64,000 nucleotides of DNA from Carnegiea gigantea. Its lineage: Eukaryota > Streptophyta > Magnoliopsida > Caryophyllales > Cactaceae. The notes under the pieces were generated by a model that had not been told where the DNA came from, did not search any database, and saw only the letters and a program-made list of their open reading frames with translations. The stretch is from positions 1-64,000 of the forward strand of contig JAKOGI010002785.1 in the NCBI GenBank assembly GCA_029747015.1, read 5' to 3'. A program made the position numbers and the translations under genes. Positions 55,550 through 64,000 of the stretch are shown here, piece by piece (position 1 is the first letter of the stretch; each line of letters opens with the position of its first letter).

Positions 55550-58500
55550 ATGTCTTCTAGCCAAACACCCGAGCAAGTAGCCAAGCAAGCCTTGAGAGAA
55601 AAGGCCGAAATGGAAGCTAGAGTTAAGTATTTACAATCCCAACTTCAAAAACTCATGAGAGAAAGGAGAAACAACTTGAGGGATTCACCTATTCCAAGTG
55701 AATCTAGTGACCCGGAAGAGAGTGATTCGGATCTCAACCCATTTGGCTCTCAAGGTGGAGCTAGTAGAGGATCAAGGAGGCAAGGAAGGCACCATGGCGG
55801 TGGCTTCAACGACTTCAAGGTTGATATCCTCGAGTTTGAAGGCAAGCTTGATCCGGACGAGTTCTTGGATTGGCTACAAACCGTGGAGAAGGTGTTCGAC
55901 TACAAGGACATCCCGGATGAAAAGAAGGTAAAACTAGTAGCCCTTAAGCTTAGAAAGTATGCTTCTACTTGGTGGGCTAATGTTTTATCTAAGAGGGGTA
56001 AGAAGGGGAAGGGGAAGATTAAAACTTGGAGGAAAATGAAAGAAAAACTCAAAGAGAAGTTCCTTCCCTCTCACTACCTTCAAGAGAACTTTTCTAGACT
56101 CCATCATTTAAAACAAGGGTCTCTAGGTGTGGAGGAATATACGAGAGAATTTGAGCAATTGATCATAAAATGTGACCTTAAGAAGGATGAGGAACAAACT
56201 TTGGTGAGGTATCTTGGTGGGTTGGATGAGAAGATAGCCCATGTAATAGAATTGTACCCATACACCACCCTTGATGAGTTAAGCTCTTTAGCTCACAAGG
56301 TGGGACTACAAAAGAAAGCTAGGGGGAAGAGTGAAGCCTTTAAACCACAAAATCATACCTACACTCCTCAAAGGCCTTTCTACACTACCCCAAAGCCCTT
56401 TAGCCCTCCAAACCCGAAACCACCTCCACCTACGGTCCCCAAAACAGCCCCTCAAGTGCCCACCAAACCAAAGGAGACAAGGCGGTGCTTTAGGTGCCAA
56501 GGCCTAGGACACATTGCATCCGAGTGTCCAAACAGGAGAGTGGTTACCCTAGCCGAGTACCAAGCATCTTTTGAGGAGGAAATGGAGGAAGAGAAGGAGT
56601 TGTACTTGAATGAGGCCCTAGAAGAAGTAGAGGAGGGTCCGGATGAAGGTGAACTCTTGGTGGTTAGGCGAGCTTTGAGTGGGTTGGCTACTCAAGATGG
56701 GAACGAACAAAGGGAGGCCATCTTTCACACAAGATGCACCATAGGAGGCAAAGTATGCTCCCTCATCATTGATGGAGGGAGTTGCACCAATGTGGCATCC
56801 AAGACCTTGGTGGACAAGCTTCAACTCACGGCATCTCCCCACCCCTTTCCATACACCATTCAATGGCTCAACCAAGGCAAAGGTATTCATGTTTCATCCC
56901 GTTGCTTAGTTACTTTGAGCATTGGAAAGAATTATAAGGATGAGATTTGGTGTGATGTGATTCTCATGGATGCATGTCATGCACTCCTTGGTAGACCATG
57001 GCTTTTTGATAGAAATGTTATGCATGATGGCCGGATGAACACCTACTCCTTCATCTTAGACCACAAGAAAATCACCCTAACCCCCATTCGTCCTTCCCAA
57101 CTCCTCAAGCCAAAAGAAACCCCACAAAAAGACATCCTCCTCTCCAACCTCCTCAAGGCCGAAAACCATGAGTTTGAATCATTCAAGGAATGGCTTTTAC
57201 TTGGCCTAGAGAAAACCGAAACCATCACTCATTCCTACCCCCTCCTAATTCCTATTCTCCAAACCTATGATCATGTGTTCCCACAAGAAATACCTCATAG
57301 CCTACCCCCTCAAAGGACCATCCAACACAAGATAGACCTCATTCCCGGATCCACCCTTCCAAATAAACCGGCCTATAGAATGAACCCACAAGAAACCCAA
57401 GAAATCCAAAGACAGGTGGATGAACTTTTGGCCAAAGGAATGATTCGGGAGAGTTTGAGTCCATGTGCCATTCCGGCCTTATTGGTTCCAAAGAAGGATG
57501 GAAGCATGAGGATGTGTGTGGATAGTAGGGCTATCAACAAGATTACTATTAAGTACCGCTATCCCATCCCTAGGTTGGAGGACCTACTTGATGAGTTGCA
57601 TGGGGCCACCGTTTTCTCTAAGATTGATCTTAGGAGTGGCTACTATCAAATTTGAATCTATGAAGGGGATGAGTGGAAGACGGCCTTCAAGACCAAAGGG
57701 GGACTATATGAATGGTTGGTCATGCCATTTGGCCTTACTAATGCTCCAAGCACTTTCATGCGTCTAATGAATCAAGTCCTCAAGCCTTTCATTGGAAGGT
57801 TTGTGGTGGTTTATTTCGATGACATCTTGGTTTATAGCCAAGGTGAGAAGGAGCATGCTAATCACCTCCAACAAGTTCTTGAAGTTCTCTCCCAAGAGAA
57901 GTTGTATGGCAACGTGGAGAAGTGTCACTTCTTCACTCCCCAAGTTGTTTTCTTAGGGTATGTTGTTTCGGCCCACGGGATACAAGTTGATGAGAGCAAA
58001 GTCCAATCCATCCGAGAATGGCCGATTCCTTCATCTATCCACCAAGTGAGAAGTTTTCATGGCTTAGCCTCTTTCTATAGGAGGTTTGTCAAGAATTTTA
58101 GCACAATCATGGCTCCTTTGACTGAGATCCTCAAGTCCAAGAAGTTTGAGTGGAATGAAAAGGCCCAAACTGCCTTTGAAGATGTCAAGGAGAAACTCAC
58201 TAGTGCACCCATACTTGCTCTTCCAAGCTTCTCCAAGATATTTGAGGTTGAGTGTGATGCTTCGGGAGTGGGCATAGGGGCGATCTTATCACAAGAAGGC
58301 CGACCCTTAGCTTACTTTAGTGAGAAACTCAATGAGGCCAAGCGAAGATACTCGACATATGATAAGGAGTTTTACGCCATAGTAAGGGCCTTGGAACATT
58401 GGAGACACTATTTGGTGGGAGGAGAATTCATCCTCCATTCGGATCATGAGGCGCTCAAGTTCATACAAGGGCAACATAAGCTCAACCCAAGGCATGCTAA

Positions 58501-60024
58501 ATGGGTGGAATGTCTTCAAGCTTTCCACTTTGTGATCCACCACAAGTTCGGACACTTAAACAAGGGTGCGGATGCTTTGTCTAGGAGATATCTCCTCCTC
58601 TCATCCCTTGATTCAAGAGTCATTGGGTTTGAAATGATCAAAGAGTTGTACCCCAAAGATGAAGACTTCAAGGAGACCTTTGAAGTATGCTCACGGCATC
58701 CCCACGGCCCATTTCACATTCAAGAGGGGTTCTTATTCAAAGGAAACCGGTTATGTGTTCCCAAAGGAGGTATTAGGGAGCTTTTGATTAAAGAAGTCCA
58801 TGGAGGGGCTTTGGCCGGTCACTTCGGCATTGAGAAGACCACACTCATGTTGAAAGAACACTACTATTGGCCCAAGATGGCCAAGGATGTCGAACATTAT
58901 GTTAAACGGTGTTCTACTTGTCAACTTGCCAAAAGCCATGTCTTGCCTCAAGGTCTTTACTCACCCTTACCGGTCCCACAAGCTCCTTGGGAGGATGTGA
59001 GTTTAGATTTCATTACTGGCCTTCCAAGGACACAAAGAAACAAGGATTCCATCATGGTGGTAGTTGACCGATTCTCCAAGATGGCACACTTTGTCTCATG
59101 CCATACCACTCATGATGCCACTCAAATTGCTAGCCTCTACTTCAAGGAGATTGTGAGGCTCCATGGCATTCCCAAAAGCATGGTGTCCGACCGGGATAGC
59201 AAGTTCATGAGTCATTTTTGGCTCACCTTATGGAAGAAGATGGGCACTCATCTCAAATTCAGCACATCATGTCACCCCCAAACGGATGGCCAAACCGAGG
59301 TCACCAATAGGACCTTGGGTACTTTGTTAAGGGTCCTAGCCAAGAAGAGCACAAAGGGTTGGGACGAGTTGCTTAGCCATGCCGAGTTTGCCTACAATCG
59401 GGCGCCAAGCAAAGCCACGAGCCTCTCTCCATTCCAAGTTGTCTATGGGTTCAACCCTTGTACTCCTATTGACCTCACACCCCTCCCTACTCCAACCAAG
59501 TTTAGTTGGGAGGCCGAGAAAAGGGCAAAGGAAATCCAAGAGCTCCATGCCCAAGTGAGAGCTAAAATTGAGAGGTCCAATGATCAAACCAAGGAACGGG
59601 TGAACAAGCACCGAAAGGAAGTCCAATTTAAGCCCGGGGATTTAGTATGGATCCATCTAAGAAAGGAACGATTTCCAAGCAAAAGAAGGTCCAAGCTTCT
59701 TCCACGCTCGGATGGCCCATTCAAGATCCTTGAAAAGATCAATTCCAATGCATACAAGGTTGACTTGTCGGCGAATATGGAGTATCCGCTACATTCAATG
59801 TAGCCGATTTGAGGCCCTACTTTGATGAAGAAGAAGAGCTACCAAGTTTGAGGACAAACTCTTTCCAAGCTGGGGAGGATGATGGGGATCAGCCCCAAGG
59901 GGTTCTTCTAGCTCAAGAGGTCATAAAGGCTTTCCAAGGACTAGAAATCAATCAAGAGATGATCACTTGCATTCTACCGGGTTCATCCTGCGCATGGCCC
60001 AATTTTCTGACCTTGGTAACCTGA
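55550..60024 (+). pseudogene. F2 copy 2c gag-pol (one stop, one frameshift)
   Basis: ATG at 55550. Gag, CCHC (~56486), [10 protein letters not shown] protease and the first part of RT are open to a stop at 57653-57655, replacing Arg in the YYQIRIYEG motif. The same frame resumes through RT (YFDDILVYS, ~57818), RNase H and integrase with intact zinc site and D-D-E. A one-base loss near 59770 in VDLPGEYG shifts the frame; the LTR-overlapping tail (PSLRTNSFQAGEDDGD) remains readable from 59809 to 60024 and ends WPNFLTLVT. It resembles 2a more than 2b in pol. It cannot make RT as it stands. Confidence 0.9.
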
Positions 60025-61014
60025 TGTCCTGAGGCTTCAAAGCCAAACTTTTGGTGTTCCTGGAAAGATGGGAGAGTTAGATGCCCAATAAATCAAGTTT
60101 CATCCCATTTGGATGTCATTTGCCCACCCAAACCCTTTGTTAAAGCCCAACTACCCAAACTGTTCTTCCAGGCCAGATTGTACCCGGTTTTGGAAGCCCA
60201 ATTTCCCTAACCTAAAGTACTCCTAACAACCTGGAATTTTGAAACCTAGATCCCTTTTTGAGTTGGCTAAAAGGGTGGGAAAAGAAACCAGAGTCAAACG
60301 TGTCCCAAGGAGGCTAAAAGAGAGGAAACTTCTAAAGGTGCTTTTTGGAAGTCAGACTGCATCATCTCACTTGTTCTGCTTATAACTCCTGAACGGCTGC
60401 ACCAACTGAGCTCCAAAAGTAGTCATATGAAAGAACACTTTCTAAGCTTTCTATTAAGGTATGTTGGAGCCAATTTGGGTAAGTAGAAAGGGAGATATGG
60501 CTGCTGAAAGTCGACCCTGTAAAACTGGAAAGCTGCCAGCAGCTGTCACCATCACCTTTTGTACTTTTCTTGCTTTTTGTGCTTCCCCTTTTGTCTTGGT
60601 CCGATTGGCTTGGCTTGTACCCCTTTTAATCTGATTTTTGAGGCTCCCTCCTATATAAGGGGCCTTTAGGAATGTAAGATGGCAGCTTGAACATTTTATG
60701 CAAATGAAATTGAGTGATTTACTCTCCCTTGAAACTCCTATTTGCTTTAGCTTGAATTGGCTAGTTCAAGTGGTGTTCTTCTAGGTTCCTTTTCTTGCTT
60801 ATGGTGGTGATTAAATTCTGTATCCATAAGTGAAGGAGGAATAGCCCAACTTCTCCTCTAGGTGGCGCCATTGGCTTATCCTAGACAAGAGGGTTGCATT
60901 CTATCTTCCAAGACCGGTTTGAGCTACTTGTTCTATTCGGTTTTGCTTGGTATTGTTTTCGATCTTTCCCATCTTATATCCTCATTCTTGGCATCCCCTA
61001 GGCTACATACATCA
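59880..61014 (+). repeat. F2 LTR, plus-strand copy 2 (1135 bp)
   Basis: Shared by 2c and 2d, after the purine tract AAGCTGGGGAGGA (59867-59879); TATATAA at 60652-60658. Confidence 0.9.
60652..60658 (+). promoter_or_regulatory. TATA box of F2 LTR
   Basis: CTATATAAGGGGCC ~770 bp into the LTR. The same site is at 54913-54919 (+) and, on the minus strand, at 18435-18441, 28476-28482 and 34206-34212. Confidence 0.6.
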
Positions 61015-61017
61015 TCT

Positions 61018-61029
61018 TGGTATCAGAGC
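61018..61029 (+). other. Primer-binding site (tRNA-iMet), F2 copy 2d
   Basis: TGGTATCAGAGC, three bases after the LTR end. Confidence 0.87.
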
Positions 61030-61125
61030 TTAGGCTACCCTCTTGGCCAAGCTTCCACCCCAAACACATTTCCCAAACACAAACCACAAAACTGCCTTTC
61101 TTCACCCGCGTTGGACAGCCATTTA

Positions 61126-61237
61126 GCACGGCCTACCCGTGCTTAAGGGCACGCCCGTGCCACTGCCTTTTCAGCACTTTTCACCTTTTGACAGAACGTT
61201 GGCACGGCCTACCCGTGCTTAAAGGCACGACCGTGCC
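61126..61237 (+). repeat. GC-rich hairpin repeats in F2 leader (2d)
   Basis: Two 36-bp units (61126-61161, 61202-61237; spacing 76 bp), nearly identical to those of 2c. Confidence 0.8.
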
Positions 61238-61288
61238 ACATCCTTTTCAGCCAATTCTCGTTCTTCTCTTTCACAAAGCTCACACTTC

Positions 61289-64000
61289 ATGTCTTCTAGC
61301 CAAACACCCGAGCAAGTAGCCGAGCAAGCCTTGAGAGAAAAGGCCGAAATGGAAGCTAGAGTTAAGTATTTACAATCCCAACTTCAAAAACTCATGAGAG
61401 AAAGGAGAAACAACTTGAGGGATTCACCTATTCCAAGTGAATCTAGTGACCCGGAAGAGAGTGATTCGGATCTCAACCCATTTGGCTCTTAAGGTGGAGC
61501 TAGTAGAGGATCAAGGAGGCAAGGAAGGCACCATGGCGGTGGCTTCAACGACTTTAAGGTTGATATCCTCGAGTTTGAAGGCAAGCTTGATCCGGACGAG
61601 TTCTTAGATTGGCTACAAACCGTGGAGAGGGTGTTCGACTACAAGGACATCCCGGATGAAAAGAAGGTAAAACTAGTAGCCCTTAAGCTTAGAAAGTATG
61701 CTTCTACTTGGTGGGCTAATGTTTTATCTAAGAGGGCTAAGAAGGGGAAGGGGAAGATTAAAACTTGGAGGAAAATGAAAGAAAAACTCAAAGAGAAGTT
61801 CCTTCCCTCTCACTACCTTCAAGAGAACTTTTCTAGACTCCACCATTTAAAACAAGGGTCTCTAGGTGTGGAGGAATATACGAGGGAATTTGAGCAATTG
61901 ATCATAAAATGTGACCTTAAGGAGGATGAGGAACAAACTTTGGTGAGGTATCTTGGTGGGTTGGATGAGAAGATAGCCCATGTAATAGAATTGTACCCAT
62001 ACACCACCCTTGATGAGTTAAGCTCTTTAGCTCACAAGGTGGAACTACAAAAGAAAGCTAGGGGGAAGAGTGAAGCCTTTAAACCACAAAATCGTACCTA
62101 CACTCCTCAAAGGCCTTCCTACACTACCCCAAAGCCCTTTAGCCCTCCAAACCCGAAACCACCTCCACCTACGGTCTCCAAAACAGCCCCTCAAGTGCCC
62201 ACCAAACCAAAGGAGACAAGGCGGTGCTTTAGGTGCCAAGGCCTAGGACACATTGCATCCGAGTGTCCAAACAAGAGAGTGGTTACCCTAGCCGAGTACC
62301 AAGCATCTTTTGAGGAGGAAATGGAGGAAGAGAAGGAGTTGTACTTGAATGAGGCCCTAGAAGAAGTAGAGGAGGGTCCGGATGAAGGTGAACTCTTGGT
62401 GGTTAGGCGAGCTTTGAGTGGGTTGGCTACTCAAGATGGGAACGAACAAAGGGAGGCCATCTTTCACACAAGATGCACCATAGGAGGCAAAGTATGCTCC
62501 CTCATCATTGATGGAGGGAGTTGCACCAATGTGGCATCCAAGACCTTGGTGGACAAGCTTCAACTCACGGCATCTCCCCACCCCTTTCCATACACCATTC
62601 AATGGCTCAACCAAGGCAAAGGTATTCATGTTTCATCCCGTTGCTTAGTTACTTTGAGCATTGGAAAGAATTATAAGGATGAGATTTGGTGTGATGTGGT
62701 TCCCATGGATGCATGTCATGCACTCCTTGGTAGACCATGGCTTTTTGATAGAAATGTTATGCATGATGGCCGGATGAACACCTACTCCTTCATCTTTGAC
62801 CACAAGAAAATCACCCTAACCCTCATTCGTCCTTCCCAACTCCTCAAGCCAAAAGAAACCCCACAAAAAGACATCCTCCTCTCCAACCTCCTCAAGGCCG
62901 AAAACCATGAGTTTGAATCATTCAAGGAATGGCTTTTACTTGGCCTAGAGAAAACCGAAACCATCACTCATTCCCACCCCCTCCTAATCCCTATTCTCCA
63001 AACCTATGATCATGTGTTCCCACAAGAAATACCTCATGGCCTACCCCCTCAAAGGACCATCCAACACAAGATAGACCTCATTCCCGGATCCACCCTTCCA
63101 AATAAACCGGCCTATAGAATGAACCCACAAGAAACCCAAGAAATCCAAAGACAAGTGGATGAACTTTTGGCCAAAGGAATGATTCGGGAGAGTTTGAGTC
63201 CATGTGCCGTTCCGGCCTTATTGGTTCCAAAGAAGGATGGAAGCATGAGGATGTGTGTGGATAGTAGGGCTATCAACAAGATTACTATTAAGTACCGCTA
63301 TCCCATCCCTAGGTTGGAGGACCTACTTGATGAGTTGTATGGGGCCACCGTTTTCTCTAAGATTGATCTTAGGAGTGGCTACTATCAAATTCGAATCTAT
63401 GAAGGGGATGAGGGGAAGACGGCCTTCAAGACCAAAGGGGGACTATATGAATGGTTGGTCATGCCATTTGGCCTTACTAATGCTCCAAGCACTTTCATGC
63501 GTCTAATGAATCAAGTCCTCAAGCCTTTCATTGGACGGTTTGTGGTGGTCTATTTCGATGACATCTTGGTTTATAGCCAAGGTGAGAAGGAGCATGCTAA
63601 TCTCCTCCAACAAGTTCTTGAAGTTCTCTCCCAAGAGAAGTTGTATGGCAACTTGGAGAAGTGTCACTTCTTCACTCCCCAAGTTGTTTTCTTAGGGTAT
63701 GTTGTTTCGTCCCACGGGATACAAGTTGATGAGAGCAAAGTCCAATCCATCCGAGAATGGCCGGTTCCTTCATCTATCCACCAAGTGAGAAGTTTTCATG
63801 GCTTAGCCTCTTTTTATAGGAGGTTTGTCAAGAGTTTTAGCACAATCATGGCTCCTTTGACTGAGATCCTCAAGTCCAAGAAGTTTGAGTGAAATGAAAA
63901 GGCCCAAACCGCCTTTGAAGATGTCAAGGAGAAACTCACTAGTGCACCCATACTTGCTCTTCCAAGCTTCTCCAAGATATTTGAGGTTGAGTGTGATGCT
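61289..64000 (+). pseudogene. F2 copy 2d gag-pol (two stops, cut by window end)
   Basis: ATG at 61289 with the same N-terminus as 2c ([20 protein letters not shown]). A stop at 61490-61492 replaces Gln after NPFGS. The frame then reopens through the Gag core, [16 protein letters not shown] (YFDDILVYS, ~63557) and the start of RNase H. A second stop at 63890-63892 replaces Trp in KKFEWNEK. EGDEGKTAF has Gly where relatives have Trp in a conserved RT motif. The remainder lies beyond the window. Confidence 0.88.

Larger units (their letters stand above)
51508..64000 (-). mobile_element. F7: 3' LTR and integrase of a minus-strand element, interrupted
   Basis: LTR 51508-52588 and pol 52589-54015 are visible; the rest is displaced beyond the window by an F1 LTR with a nested F2 array. 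The probable TSD TTTCT (51503-51507) has its partner outside the window. The LTR resembles the F6 LTR without its module. Confidence 0.82.
54142..64000 (+). mobile_element. F2 tandem array, plus strand (LTR-2c-LTR-2d...)
   Basis: LTRs 54142-55275 and 59880-61014; internals 2c (55276-59879) and 2d (61015 to window end). Inserted in an F1 LTR fragment. It continues beyond the window. Confidence 0.9.

Overview
The window is plant nuclear DNA built entirely from Ty3/gypsy-type LTR retrotransposons nested inside one another. I found no host gene, rRNA, tRNA or CRISPR array. The plant assignment rests on primer-binding sites matching the plant initiator-Met tRNA 3' end (TGGTATCAGAGC), 5-bp target-site duplications (TSDs), and gag-pol proteins of chromovirus type. 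The latter have a CCHC knuckle, a DGGSC protease, a YFDD reverse transcriptase, RNase H and an HHCC/DDE integrase in one reading frame that runs into the 3' LTR. They look most like the CRM (centromeric) clade, which would suggest pericentromeric heterochromatin, but both points are inference. Species cannot be decided.

I use working names F1 to F7. Layout from left: 1-8619 is a minus-strand head-to-tail array of F1b, a short Gag-only element (LTR-int-LTR-int-LTR-int-LTR), inserted in the gag of a plus-strand F1 copy. 8620-35109 is F1: broken copy A, a shared LTR, decayed copy B and a last LTR. That last LTR is split by a 16.9-kb minus-strand F2 array (18079-34984, TSD GTTCT). The F2 array holds one open 1491-codon gag-pol and is itself interrupted by F3 (18872-23168, TSD TTAGG), a gag-protease element that lost its polymerase in frame. 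35110-51507 is a plus-strand array of F4, a short non-autonomous element with LTRs of 1.6-1.8 kb. It is split by F5 (39393-48414, TSD GAGAG), whose 3' LTR carries a solo LTR of F6 (40554-41895, TSD AAAAA). 51508 to the right edge is F7 (minus; 3' LTR plus integrase), broken by an F1 LTR end (54016-54141), which is in turn broken by a plus-strand F2 array running off the window.

Autonomous elements (F1, F2, F5, F7) would supply Gag, protease, RT and integrase. F1b, F3 and F4 keep LTRs, a primer-binding site, a polypurine tract and a Gag-like frame only, and would need to be mobilised in trans. F1b shares most of its LTR with F1, making F1 its natural partner.

Most notable: (i) repeated sharing of LTRs in tandem arrays; (ii) a ~213-bp module added to the U3 edge of the LTR in two different lineages (F1b and F6); (iii) a GC-rich hairpin leader centred on GCACGACCGTGC in F1, F2, F3 and F5; (iv) the same F2-in-F1-LTR junction present twice in inverted orientation with different outer flanks.
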